64,000 nucleotides of DNA from Acheta domesticus (GCA_031308135.1 JAHLJT010009419.1:183412856-183476855), one strand, 5' to 3'; positions 30,760 through 42,865 are shown, counted from the first letter of the stretch. Made by a program: numbers and translations. The notes: a model not told the origin generated them from the sequence alone.

Positions 30760-31348
30760 GGGTATGAACATCCCGCAAGGTAGGAGACCCGACCCGTCGA
30801 GTCGACCTGGAAAGCGAGGGGGGATAGGGAGGCTGGTCGAGGTGCAGGCTCGCAGGGCTGGAGAGGCGGGCGGGCGTCCGTGTCGCCCGCGCCGCTCTCA
30901 CAGATGGGAAGGCCCCAGCGACGAAGGGCTCTTCGCCCCACGCGGCGTTGCCGCTTCGCTCCCCGCTCTCCCGCGGCGCCCCCCCCCTCCTCCTTCCCCG
31001 GCTCCCTCCCTCCGACTCCCCCGCCGTCTCACTCCCCTGCGCCCGCCGTCGCCGCCGCCCGCGGAACAGCTGGGCGGCTGCGGGTGCGGCCTTTGTCCGA
31101 GCTTGGCTGGCAGGCTGGGGAACACCTGTACGCCTGGCCGCCGCCGCCGCCGCCGCCGCCCCCGGCGGAGGAAGCCGAGGGGGTGGAGCGGCGCATTCCG
31201 AGGAGTCCTGGCGCGGCTGCGGCGGCGGCGGCGCCGCCCGCATCTTTCTTCTCGGCGAACTCTCGAGGGGGCGTGGAGGCGAGGAGTGGGATCGATCACG
31301 GCGCCTGAACTCGTGTTCGCTGGCGGCGGCGTCTCGGGCAGCTCCGTG
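30760..31348. promoter_or_regulatory. GC/CpG-rich island 3
   Basis: A CpG-dense block with (GCC)n at about 31139-31162 and GCG/GGC runs near 31215-31232. It is abutted on its right by a long CT tract. Frames are open in several registers on both strands because stops are scarce, and none has a domain. A promoter or 5' UTR is the most plausible role. Confidence 0.45.
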
Positions 31349-31533
31349 TCTCTCCTCTCTCTCTCTCTCTCTCTCTTTCCCCTCTCTCTCCCCTCCCCCT
31401 CTCCTCTCTCCTCCCTCTCTCCTCCCTCTCTCTCTCCTCCCTCTCTCCTCTCTCTCCTCCCTCTCTCCTCTCTCTCCTCTCTCTCCCCTCTCTCTCCTCT
31501 CCCCTCTCTCTCCACTCTCTCCTCTCTCTTTAG
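31349..31533. repeat. CT/CCT polypyrimidine tract, ~185 bp
   Basis: Nearly pure C/T composed of TCTC and CCTC units. On the minus strand it reads as GA repeats, the sequence bound by GAGA-type factors at insect promoters; its position at the edge of a GC island fits, but binding is inference. Confidence 0.85.
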
Positions 31534-32039
31534 CCCTGAACTATGCCGAGCGGCGCACGCCCCGAGTGCGATGGGTGGCTGGTGGGGCCAATTACAACTT
31601 GCGTTTGTGAATGCGGGGCGATGTGTTAGCGGAACAGGTTGGGTTTGTGTGTGTTAAATAGGGTCCTGTTCGATTTATCGGTCCAGCGTTGTGACAACAA
31701 TTGTTGGAATGGTCATAGAATGGTGGTATGCGATTGGTTTTCCACCCCATTCCTGTTGAAAAACCCCCCATTTTTTTACGAATTCGAATTAGTAGAGTCT
31801 GCTTGTATATGTTGTGAAAACCGCCGTCAATATAGGTAGGAGCAATTGGTGAAGAGAAGCACACATGAAAGGGAATTCACAAAAGCCTCAACATGGCTGC
31901 TGAAAGGTAGACTATCAGGGCAGCCAACTTATCATTAATTTTAACGGAATCATCTTTTTATTCCGTTAAGTAGTACTTTCGATCATCTGCAACGTCCTTG
32001 AAGTGATTCTGATGGACTCATTTTTACGTTACAGAGTAG
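31534..32039. other. Unassigned DNA
   Basis: No gene or element recognised between the CT tract and family-C copy 2. Confidence 0.4.
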
Positions 32040-32690
32040 AGTGAAAGTTATGTAATGCTGCGCGAAAAAACTGCGAATTTTCGGCAGAAAACTCTTATTA
32101 CAGGGCCCTGGTAACGATCAGTGGATAAATCCAGTTGCTAAATTTAGAAAAAATCCTCAAACACGTGGTGTAGCCAGAATCCATGTTATGTGGGTCCTTA
32201 GTGCCGAAAAATCGAATGACAGCAAAACGTCTGTCCGTCAATCCGTTCGTCTGTGAATAACGCTAGCGGCTATACCGTTCAGCCGATTTTCTCCAAAATT
32301 GATATTCCCCAACCGATTTTTTGGAGGGTACTTTACATGAAGCCCCTGCGACATTTTCAAGCTTTTCAAAAAAATGGCTGCATTGTTTTCGATTAATTTT
32401 TTCGTTGAATAGTGTAAGAACATTTAATAGAATGGTGTAGATCTCATGTTTGTTGAAAAATCTGATTTTTCCGAAAATTATAAAATTTCAAAATTTTTTC
32501 TGAGTCTCCCTACAACTAAAATAGTAAAGATAAATATTTTTCCCTTAATGAAATCTGTTCCTTAGAGATAGATTTTGAAATGAGGTCATGTACAATTTTT
32601 CGGAAATTTCCGTACTTTTCGAGTAATTCTGCGTGAAAATAGGGCGAAAAAGTGTTGTTTTAGCACCACTGTTCATAAATGTATATGCTA
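32040..32690 (+). repeat. Dispersed family C, copy 2
   Basis: It starts GTGAAAGTTATGTAATGCTG and carries TGTGGGTCCTTAGTGCCGAA, GTCTGTCCGTCAATCCG, AATAACGCTAGCGGC, AAAATTGATATTCCCCAACC and TTTTAGCACCACT, in the same order as copy 1. At about 650 bp it lacks the extra ~306-bp internal units. Confidence 0.7.
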
Positions 32691-33440
32691 TTACAAAAAC
32701 ACGACACAAAATCCTTAGGATATCTGTACGTTTTTTCCCTGAATTATTTTTCTCAAAAGTTCCTGTAATCTGTTTATTTTTCACTTCAGTACCAAAGGAC
32801 AATGAAATTGTTAAAATGTATGTGTTCAGTAAGGGAACCGGGGGTATGTTATTGTATTTCCAAAACTGTTTGCTAAGCTAACTTCATTGCCTCTACATCG
32901 CTTGAGTTCGGTTCATGTATTTAAACAATTGGCGTTTAGAATGGTTTATGCTTTTGAAGATGTGAAAAGTAGACATTACTCTTCTCGGAAACTTTTTTAT
33001 TCTCAACATTTTTCTACCATTAAAACTTCCTGATACGTGAAAATGAAGATTGAACACGATCTTTACTCACCCGTTAGTATTTTTTAATTTCATGGACAAT
33101 CTGACAGAAAGTGCACGTTTGGGACAAAGAAATTGTAACCGGGGTAAAATACTCACTTTGAGGTCAGTCTTTATCGCCATGAAATTTGAATTTTAAGATT
33201 CCCAGATTGTAGAAAATGGAATGGAACTGATATTTTGTGTTTAATATAAACCGTAAAACACATAAATGCGAAATTTAAACGCGAGTCATCAATTTCTGTG
33301 AATCTAATGTCGAAAGGTATTAACTTTCCAATAGATATTAAATTTCATAATGGAGGAAAATATCGTTTTCAGCACATTCCCTGTGTGAATTACGGTTGAG
33401 GGAAAATAATGAAAGAAAATTAGAATAATGCAAAGAAAAA
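32691..33440. other. Unassigned AT-rich DNA
   Basis: No supported feature. Confidence 0.4.
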
Positions 33441-33779
33441 CAAACAGAACAATTACCAGCGGGTTCAAACCCGATAGATTGCGAGTTCAAACCCGATCGA
33501 AGCCGTGGATTTTTAAGGGCAAAAAAATCCTTCGTACGCCTTCCTTCGGAGGGGAAGTAAAGCCAGCTGTCCCATGATAGTAGATTTACTTGCATGTAAA
33601 AAATCCTCAAGCTTAAATGAAGCCTCTGAGCTAAATTCAAATCGCCTGTTTCGTCGCCCAAGATAATACCTTCTTTCTCCGCTAGGTGGTGAAAAGGATC
33701 GTAGCGAAGTTTGCGTGGTCAGAGCGGGCCTGATGGCCCGAGTCTCGCCACGTAAAACAAGGCATTAACTAACTAACCA
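33441..33779 (+). mobile_element. SINE family A, copy 2
   Basis: The body matches copies at 2767 and 49722 (TTCGTACGCCTTCCTTCGG, GATTTACTTGCATGTAAAAA, CGCCTGTTTCGTCGCCCAAG, GGGCCTGATGGCCCGAGTCT). It ends GGCATTAACTAACTAACC, a tetranucleotide-type tail. The head has two adjacent B-box-like blocks, GGTTCAAACCCGAT and AGTTCAAACCCGAT, 22 bp apart, and no clear A box, so its tRNA-related promoter is rearranged or truncated. Confidence 0.8.
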
Positions 33780-34090
33780 GCAATCTTTTGTAGGCCAGTA
33801 GTAAGTTAGTGTTCATTGAATGAAGAGGGCGTACGCCAGGGATATTTAAACTGGGTCTGCGGAAGAGAAGTTCGGCTGAGCGGAAACGGGTCACAAAGTG
33901 CCCGCGCGTGTTTTGCTTTTGCATATGTTTATAACTTTATTAAACTACAACGAAATATTGGTCTAAAGCGAGAAGCGCTTAAACATTTCACATCTTTGGA
34001 CATTTGTGTTAACAAAATACGAAAATGGATTTTAAGAGGAATTCTGATTAGTTATAAAGCAGTTTTGCGTTCCCTGTCACATCGTCACGG

Positions 34091-34920
34091 AACTATACCT
34101 TTTCAACTTTAAAATGAGGCCAAACAATTTCAGATTGGGTACTTACACACTCAAAATGAGAACAAACACGAGCATGTTGGGATTAAACACAAGCAATTTG
34201 AGACCTAACAATTTCAAATCGAGAAAAAATAAGGTTGAATCGGCTAGAGTTTCATTTGTTGTTAACAAATCTAACCTATATTTCGCCGAGTATGGGTAAG
34301 GTAATTACTTTGTAATGATTTACATAAATAAAAAGGAAGCTGAGAGGAACAAAATACAAGTTTGTGCAGTATGTAGCAATAACGGAGACTGGAGAAGCTC
34401 GCTAATACACTTGGAATGAAAAGATTAACTGCATATCGGTAGGTAAAAAGTCGAGACGAAATACCACGACAACGCGTTGGACGAAGACGAGTGAACACTG
34501 GGATTTAATGGTTCAGTACATAGAGGAAAATCTCAGAAATCTACATTAAAAGAACTGAATCGTAAATTTCAAGATCAGCATCAAGTAATTGTTTATACCA
34601 AATGTTTGCGTCAACATTCGGATGGCGTACTGTTTAGGATAAAAGGCATTTTAGAGAGCCCGAAGAAATGAACAGCAATGTAAATAAAAGAAAACAATAC
34701 GAACATGTGCCACATCTCTTAAATTATCAGGCAGATAATATCCCTAAATGGTTGTAACTTGATGTTTATTTTCTTTCCTGTTTCAACCTGTTAAGTCTCA
34801 ATTTGGAAGTGATTGGTTTTTTGAATGTGTTTATTCCCAATTTGAAATAGTTTGGTCCCAACTTGATTTTGTTTGTTCCCATATTGTTTGGTTCCAATTT
34901 GAAGTTGAAACGGTGTAGTT
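34091..34920. mobile_element. 830-bp foldback element with repeat-built arms
   Basis: The left end AACTATACCTTTTCAACTTT and the reverse complement of the right end AACTACACCGTTTCAACTTC match closely, and both continue into CCAAACAAT. Each arm (about 34091-34235 and 34790-34920) is built of degenerate ~20-25-bp units of the type ACCAAACAATTTGGGA. The arms are inverted relative to each other and flank about 550 bp of AT-rich non-coding DNA. Repeat-built inverted arms are typical of foldback elements. The target duplication is unclear. Confidence 0.6.
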
Positions 34921-37900
34921 ACGCAAAATAAGCTAGTTTTGTTTGTATAACAAGGGGTTGAGGTAGTGGTTGTATTCACGAAGGGGAAAGGTAGGGTCCC
35001 GAATACGTTGGTGTGAGAGGCGTGGTTCTAATGCCACTGAGCGAATAAAGTTCTGTTAAACCCCACGTGGTACACCAGATTTCATTTTTAAACTTTTGTT
35101 TTGTGAAAAATAAAACTAAATTCAAGCTAAAAGACAATCCAAAACAGTGCATGTGGATGGTTGGAATGTTGCTGAGGGAAGGTAAAGAATTACAAACATG
35201 AAATTTGCGATCTACTACAGAACTTCTGAAGGTGTGCATGTGTTCCATCTAGCATTTTAAAAGGTTGTGAATTCGACTGTTCAAATTATCGCCTGAGTTA
35301 TATATTGCCCTATGTACTCATTAACGAAGAATATGAAAACTTCTGCAATCAGAGGAATAGAAGTAAAGTCGAATATGTTACTTGCACCCTTCAATAATAA
35401 AGTAGATCAATAGTAATATAGATCATAGTTGCTTTAATGTTATTGAGCGTCGAAGATACGAGTAAAATAGAATAATACTTTCCAGTACGTATTAATCTGA
35501 AGAACATTGTTGACACTGCTGTGGCAAAACTAAGACTCTTCAGGGATTAATGATGTACGAAGCGAATAGAAGAATACATGTGCTGCCTCCCACTTATTTC
35601 TATTGGTGGTGGTCTGCTGGACTACAGCACGACGATCACTTTGGGCTAATCAAGTGGAATGAATGCATATTGTAATGTATAATCTTGTGATTGATTTTCT
35701 TCAGGTCCATATTTCCTTTGAAATGTAAGTGAATGTTAAAATTGAAACAGAACTAACTGATTTATTGTTAATCGAAATTTTAATAGTGTTAAAACATGCC
35801 AACGTTCTATGATCGCATTTTCTTCTATTAATGTTTCATTTCCAATAAAATTTGAATATAAAAAGTGTAAAATATCATAATAGCTGTATCAACAGAATTT
35901 TGAACTAATCATAGAACTTGTATTAAAAAATAAATTAATGAATGATAGTATGTATAAATAGGAGTATACTTTTAATTACACTCTTATGTTAAGTAAATTA
36001 TTTAATTTCAAGTAGAATTGAATGATTTTTGTCGAATTTCTTTTAGTAATCTGATAAATTTGTCAAAAATCGTAGAAATCTACTTAAAATTAAATAATGA
36101 TGACGAATTTTTCCCGCCCCGGTTCTTGGTAACTTTTGTGTAATATATTATCAATTTTTAAGTGTGTGTGAAGGACAACCCTCGGTCCGGGGATTACAAC
36201 ATTGACAAGACATAATTTCTTGCGCCCCTTTTATGGGTTATTTTTTTGTTGACAGAAAATTCATCTTCTTCCCTCCCTTTTTTGATGAGATTACAAGAAG
36301 CCTGCACCCGTTCGTTTCTACACGCTATGATCTTACTGTAGCAAACAAATAGTTTTTGTAAGTTCTATTGAATCATATTTAAAATTAAATCAGGGCTACG
36401 TAAATATGTTTAATTTCTTGTGTTTTATTGTGGATTTTTGAATTTGGTTTTGTTGAATTTATTAACACCATAATGTTGATTTATTACTCATGTGCGGCAA
36501 TGACGTGTTACGATGTATTGAGTATACGCAAGTGTTCTGAAGGGTATAGATTTTGTTCCCAAAAATATTGCCGATTGGACGGAAATTATAGGATTATGTT
36601 TTGACATTCCATTGGTTATGTCGACTTTTGGGATGTGAATTAGGCTTTCATGAATTTTCGTTAATGGTGGCCAAGGGAAATTATATCCAATCTCTTCTCG
36701 CTCTTAGAATAATTTCCATCTGCAGGATCCAGTACTGGAAATATATTTCGTAAAAATAGGTGAGGGGTTTCTTAATTTCCAAGATATCTTTTGACTTTGA
36801 GAGAAAATCAGCTAGTCTTGAAAATGTGTGTGACCATCCTTAGCCGTGTTTGTTAATTGAGGAAGGCACAATGCAATTATTATCTTCCTGTAGAATTTTA
36901 CGGTGACGAGTAATTTTTTCCTGCATTGTTACCAAAGACACTGCATTCAATACACTACCTTACATTTAAAATTGTACACTTGTCGTCAAAAACAAATTTA
37001 GAAAGTCTATTGCTCTTTTAACTTAAACATCTCTTTTTGCAATTGTTTGTTGTAAATTACTGCAATCACGAAAATCTCAGATTTTGAGAAACGCCACGTA
37101 ATTGAACGTCTAGGTAAAATATGAACTGTCGTAATAATATTTCAATATTATTTCTAAGTATTTCAGAAATTCAGGCAATTTATCTTATAGCAGTGCGTGT
37201 ACTATTGATCATTTAAATTGACAAGTGTGTAAATTCAATTGGTGACCATTTGTAAGAGAAGCAATTTTGTGCATTTGTAAAATATTGCATCTTATATCAA
37301 TCAATATTGCAGAGGAAATGCTTACTTGGTCTCCTAAAACCATGTTTGTAGCATGGTTGTTATTTGCATTATATGCTGAAAATATCAGTGCCAATTTTCG
37401 CAGAATAATTCACACATTGCTTAGACTAATTTACCATACACGACTTGTTACTCTCGCAAGAATTTTGCAATGCGTCAAAGTAGCTTGGTTGCGCATAATG
37501 GAGAGCTTACCACGTTTTATCTCTGTCAGAACTTTTTTCTCCTTTTGAACTTGTTACTAATATCTCATTTTACAGACTTGGCATGAAATGAAGTTTCCAA
37601 GAAATGATAAAATGTAATGTGTTGAGATGCCCAGCGGACTAATTATATATAGAGTAGGCCTTATTTCAATCTCGTTTACTCCCCGCATTGCGGAATTCAA
37701 TCGGTTGACAAATAAATGTTTGCATTAACTGATTATATCGAAGGTATCGTAACTTACACATGTTCTTCGTTCTTTGTATAATGAAAATTTATCTTAAGCA
37801 CTGCATTGATGTTGTGACACTTTACACAACATTGGAAATTACCTGAAACATTTCATTAACAGAAGTACAACGCTTTCAGTTGAGTCTTTTTACGTCTAGT

Positions 37901-38935
37901 GTGGTAAATAGCCATTTGTAATTTGGGATGAATTTCGGCAATGCTTAAATGTCTTACCATTGTTTAATACTATTAGTTATAATTTGTAAAAACCTAGAGA
38001 GACAAACGCATCGTACCAGAAATGTAGATTATTATTAAAATCAAATGCTGTTTCTTGACGTACTGTAATATTTGATTGAGGACTGCATTTTTGAGGCAAA
38101 AGGATAGCCCAGAACAATATTGCACGAGAAAAATGTGCAAGAAGTCAAACGAATATCTGAAAGATCCTTTCAACTCGGGTCTTTCCAAAGAAATTGTTGT
38201 AAGACTCATCCACATGAGAAAATGAAATGGAGACATGAATACTTAATGTTTTCAAAATGTGACACTCTTTCAGAAAATTTATGATTCTTGTACTTTATGT
38301 AGGTTATTTTCCGGTACACTAATTTAAAATGGGAAATCGTCCAAGGTTTATAACGCCCTCCTAAAAATCTCATCTAATTTACAGTTCTGCCAAGTGAAGA
38401 GGAGTGAACCTTTCTTAAAAAATATACTACAGTATACTTCGATAACATTCTTACTTTGAAGTTTGAAAATATGACCTAATGAGTCGTGTAAACCGACTGA
38501 AATGTTCTCGCCAAGGCAAAGCAGTCAAAAGATATTTTTCCTTTTTCCATTTATTTTATTGCCTTCGGCGCTGTTTGCGACACTCCAGCTTAGAGATAGG
38601 CCAGCTCTCTCATAAGACAGCGGACAGCCGCAACTCAAGTTTCATGATGAGAATTTTAGGAGCGTGAAGGCGACATATTTACGTAAACATGAACAGGATT
38701 GACATTTTTGTGGAAGGTAACCGATCACGGTAGTGAAAAAGTCGTATGCGTCACAAACGAGGAATTCGATGGCCGGTATGAACTAAGCGTCTGGGTGTCA
38801 TACGAATATCAATCTTACATTTAATTAGACGATATTAAACTTGCCTTTACGAACACCAAGAGCGCCTTGGGGACCGCGTTATGAATAATTCATTCATTAG
38901 ACGCGTCTACTCACTCACTACGTCACAGTTCGGTT
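34921..38935. other. Unassigned AT-rich DNA, 4 kb
   Basis: Apart from the hairpin at 35997-36098 I see no gene, RNA or element. Frames such as 37267-37548 (93 codons) have no recognisable domain. Confidence 0.5.
35997..36098. repeat. 102-nt AT-rich hairpin
   Basis: Arms 35997-36031 (ATTATTTAATTTCAAGTAGA start) and 36064-36098 are complementary at about 30 of 35 positions, with a 32-nt loop. Size and mismatches resemble a microRNA precursor or a very small MITE. No flanking duplication was noticed. Confidence 0.55.
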
Positions 38936-39054
38936 GCATCTCGCAGCTTCGTAGTAAGCGCCACCACGTCTTCCCGCAATATTTCAGGGAATAAGGAAGC
39001 GTCACGTTCTCCGAAATTGAGAGCCGCTATCGCTCGAAATCCATTTTCTTTTGT

Positions 39055-39600
39055 GCCTTGCGTATCCATGCAGCGGCGCCGCATTGAGCCTCGCCTCGCC
39101 ACGCCCCACGCCCCACCACTACCGCCGCCGCCGCCACTGCTGCAAGCGCTCGATATTTTCCCCCTCCTGCCCCGCCCCTCTCTCGCCACCCGTGCCAGCG
39201 CTGCCGCCGCCAGGCAGGACAGTGGCAGGGGCGGGGCGGGGCGGGGCGGGGCGGGGCGGGGCGGGGCGGGGCGGGGCGGGGCGGGGCGGGGCGGGGCGGG
39301 GCGGGGCGGGGCGGGGCGGGGCGGGGCGGGGCGGGGCGGGGCGGGGTGGGGCGGGGTGGGGTGGGGTGGTGTGAGTGCACGCGCGTGTATACGAGTGCGC
39401 GTGCGAGTGGCAGGGTGAATCACGGCGAGGGCGGCGGCGGCGGCGGCGGCTCGATAACAAACATCTAACGGCTGTGGGCGGCCTTTGTGGCGGTGGCGCT
39501 GGCGGTGGCTCTCGCTCGTTGGCCTCTGGCCCCGTTCGCACTACGCGCGATCTCCGCGCTGAGCGAACTGTTGCAAGTGCTTCGCAAAATAGATCAAACA
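39055..39600. promoter_or_regulatory. GC/CpG-rich island 4
   Basis: The island contains GCC runs (39118-39135), a (GGGGC)n array (39228-39367) and (GGC)n at 39431-39450. The array is a dense string of GGGGCGGGG, which is also the Sp1/KLF-type GC box, so promoter activity is plausible. Gly/Arg/Ala and Pro/Ala/Arg frames on either strand are repeat artefacts. Confidence 0.5.
39228..39367 (+). repeat. GGGGC pentanucleotide array, 28 units
   Basis: Twenty-three uninterrupted GGGGC units (39228-39342) are followed by five units in which C is often T (GGGGT). Runs of four G separated by single bases can form G-quadruplexes on the plus strand. The copy number may be misassembled in either direction. 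Confidence 0.95.
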
Positions 39601-39713
39601 ATTTTTTTACCCCCATAGAGTAGGCGATAAGTGAGCTCGCGGAGGGCGGTTCTGTGGGGAAATATGTTGCTTGTCCTGCTGCATGTTGGCAAGCAAATTG
39701 GCACTGTGATGAT

Positions 39714-40420
39714 TAGACCTCGGAATTTTAGGCCGAGTTATGATTTAGGCGCCTACAGGTTAACAAAATTATGAAATTAGGCACTATTTGGCATGAAAAG
39801 AGACGTTTTTGGCACGTAAAATAGATTACAAAATGTGTGAGCCGGGCATTTAAAAACGTTAGAACACGCCAGAAACATGAAGTTATGTTTCTGGCGTCTA
39901 AAACTGATCACAAAAGGTTTCACTATTTTTACATTTATGAGATTTATAACTAGCATATTATTTTATTCACTTACATTTATTTTCATTTCATTCACTCTTT
40001 TGCGCTTTTCATTCTCAACCTATCAAGAGCGCAGCTGCATCGGGAATGGCTGCAATTGCCTAAGAAAAGCGTGCTGATCGCAGACAAGCGACTTCCTGAG
40101 ATCCTTTTATTCGGTTCGTTCAATTGCGCATTCCATTAGGAAAAATTCGCGTTTCGGAAAATTCGGGAGAATATTTTCGTTTCGGAATAACAAATTCAAA
40201 GATGAGTAATTAAAATCTGACAATTCTTCAAAATTACTTGTTGATTGTTTTAAGCAAAAAAAAAAAAATTAAAATAGGCCTCAGCCGCTTTTTAATGACG
40301 TTTTAGGTACTATTAGATTCTTGAAGTAGATCTATTTTTTCATGATTTGAAAATATCCAGTTATTTTCTGTAACCTCCTAGAGGAACTAAATAGGTTTTT
40401 GTCCTAAAATCCGAGGGCTA
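39714..40420. mobile_element. hAT-like MITE, 707 bp
   Basis: The left end TAGACCTCGGAATTTTAGG and the reverse complement of the right end TAGCCCTCGGATTTTAGG are inverted repeats with one substitution and one indel. The flanks GTGATGAT (39706-39713) and GTAATGAT (40421-40428) form an 8-bp duplication with one mismatch. The interior is AT-rich without transposase. The 8-bp duplication suggests hAT, but the ends are not the classical CAG type. Confidence 0.6.
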
Positions 40421-40976
40421 GTAATGATAAAGGAGTACAATATAATTGCAAGCACGCGACATCCAGTTAATGAACTGAAATGGTTCGTGTCGCGTTGTTA
40501 AACAGAGTGTAAACCCGGAAAGAGCCATGACAAGAGCGCAGTTGGAATTATATTTCAAGCAAAATAGCAATAACAATTGGTTATGAATTCTAAAACGTGT
40601 CGTTTCATTTAAATGTATCTAAATAAACGTTTCCGGAGTAAAATTGTAATTGTTAAATAATAAAAAAGCTGGTAGGTATAAAAAGGCAGTTTCCACAATA
40701 ATCTTAATCTTTTTACAGCAAGTGACTTCGTTTCTATCTATTGTCTGAATTGGTTCTTACTTATGGGAGGTAATTGAATAAAACTTTCAGTTGACCGTTG
40801 TATCTTCATTTATAAACCAAGTTCCTTCCTCTGCTGCTGAGACAATTTTCTTTTATGGAATGATTGAATATTTTTATTAAATCGTAATTGAGAGCGTTCA
40901 ATGTTTTAAGCAGGAAACAACGCTTTCTAATATTTTTTCCATTTCGTTTCAGGAGAACATATTCTGGTCAGGCGGA

Positions 40977-41038
40977 AGAGAAGGCTAAATGGCCTGAGCC
41001 TCGCCACCAAAAAAGACATTTATCTACTTATTTATTTA
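40977..41038 (+). mobile_element. SINE family A, 3' fragment
   Basis: GTCAGGCGGAAGAGAAGG, ATGGCCTGAGCCTCGCCACC and a (TTTA)n-like tail match the 3' end of family A only; the rest is missing. The poorer match suggests an older copy. Confidence 0.65.
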
Positions 41039-42545
41039 CAACACGAACCGATTTGAAACTCCTGATGACACAGTTTACACAATCAGCTTACTCCGCTATT
41101 TTGTTTAACGGCATTTCTTTCATTATTTTAAAAATTCAAAGGCCTGAATCTGTTACGATTTTTAATTACATTTCTTGTTTCTCTTCAATATGCATCACCA
41201 AATTTAAGTTTTCGTGAAATGTTTTTTGGAAGAGTTTGAACAAGGCCTAAAATTCCACAGGAGCAACCACGACCCTGCTCCCGGACCCCGAATTTAGGGG
41301 TCTCGTGATGGAAAAGGACACCTATTTTTTTAAGTCCGAGATTCCATTTTCTATGAACATGACTAACGATGTTTATATATTCACTCTTCATTTTATGTTT
41401 TTGCACCTCTCCTTAAGATCATAAATAAGACAGCACGTCGAGAATCGGAAGGTTTTTTTCCCCTTTCAATGTAAAACTATTGTAGTCACTTTAGTTACTA
41501 AGAAAATGATCAACCATACTGTAAAAATATGATTAAGTTTGGAATGAAGTGACGGAGGTATTATGTGTTACCCCGGAGCCATCACCTATGTCTCTAGTGA
41601 GGGTCCTAAGTTAATGCTTCTCAGATCATAATATTTGACGGGGGAATTTTGTTCCTTTAACGTCCTCTTAATGGCCGCAGGACAACTGCTGCCAAAGCTG
41701 ACCCTGCCACCTGGTTTTGGTGCCTGATGCCGAAACTCAAAATTGCAATCGCCACCATATGGTTGCATGAATTTTCCATGAAAGTAGTCTGCATGCAGAC
41801 TAAAATGCTAAATTTTTCAGCGGAAAAATATTCATACCTAAGTGTCTATTGATTTACTACAGCGAGATTACTATTGTAGGTTTTTCTTATTTCATGGAAA
41901 ATTCAAAAAACATGTTATCGAAACGTTGGGTGATGCATCTTATATTGAGTATTTGATTGTATATCCAATTTCTCTTATGATTTTAAATAACTTTTGAATT
42001 TGCGTTATGAAGCGATCGTGCGGTCAGTTTTCTCCTAGCTCCGCTTTCCAGCTACCCCAGCTACAGGATTACCCCACTTTTTGTTCCCTGAGAAGGCATA
42101 GCACGATTGCATCCAGTTTCGTTCATCGGATGTTTCGGAAGGAGTAATAATTTTTGTTATGTTTCCATTCATAAGTAGTGCAAATAGGTGTTCTCGCATC
42201 AGTCCAGAGAAAACATCGAACAGAGATGAACGTGGCAAAGTCTTCGGAATTGTGTATGTTAAGTCAGTGAGGTAAGAAGATACTCGTAATAGGTTTCAAA
42301 TTTCACTTCCACAAACTTTTCAGAGCGGTTTTCGACGTTGGCGGTTCTCTAAAAGGCCTTTCAAATAATTCTTGGGCAGATAGAAGTGGATCATTTACAA
42401 TCGATCAATATAATAGGAAGCAGGCCATGGTAAACGTAGAAAACAATCCTTACAAAGAAAGGAGACTGTACTGGATGCAGTTGGGCGATATCTTTTTGGG
42501 AAGGTAGGTAAACGGCTTAGGAAAATTGACCGGGGTGTGTAGTCC
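41039..42545. other. Unassigned DNA
   Basis: No gene recognised. The 41586-41768 minus frame has no known domain. Confidence 0.4.
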
Positions 42546-42553
42546 GTATACAC

Positions 42554-42857
42554 CAGGGGTGGCCAACTTTTCTGTATATACGATCTACTTTTTATCTTAA
42601 AATTGTGTCGAGATTGACTTGTTGCCATAGGCGTAGTCTAAGGGGGAAGAGGGGTGTGAAATGCATAATATGTGAATACACTGTTTCAGTATAATGTACA
42701 TTCCAGCAAGGTATTGGTAGATAAGTAAAGTACATGTTCAAAACTATTTTTTTATTTTTTAAATCATCCAGGCCAGACATTGCGAGCGATCGACGATCGA
42801 CCAAAATTGTCCTCGCGATGATCTGGTCCATCGCGATCGACTTGTTGCCCACCCCTG
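42554..42857. mobile_element. hAT MITE, 304 bp, with exact 8-bp target duplication
   Basis: The ends CAGGGGTGGCCAAC and (complement) CAGGGGTGGGCAAC are 14-bp inverted repeats with one difference, of the classical hAT form. GTATACAC lies on both sides (42546-42553 and 42858-42865), an exact 8-bp duplication. There is no coding capacity. The interior has a GATCGACGATCGACC palindromic patch near the right end. Confidence 0.92.
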
Positions 42858-42865
42858 GTATACAC

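Noticed and set aside
30764..31657. 297-codon frame over GC island 3 and the CT tract
   Set aside because: Composition-driven (Arg/Pro then Ser/Leu/Pro), with equally long frames on the other strand.
38923..39616. Pro-Ala-Pro-Arg and Gly-Arg-Ala-Gly repeat frames
   Set aside because: Direct translation of the GGGGC array in different frames and strands.
41586..41768. Possible relation between this minus frame and the frame at 57310-57711 (both contain a Leu-Gly-Pro-Ser-Leu segment)
   Set aside because: The nucleotide similarity is short and patchy; it may be another old dispersed repeat, but I cannot support it.
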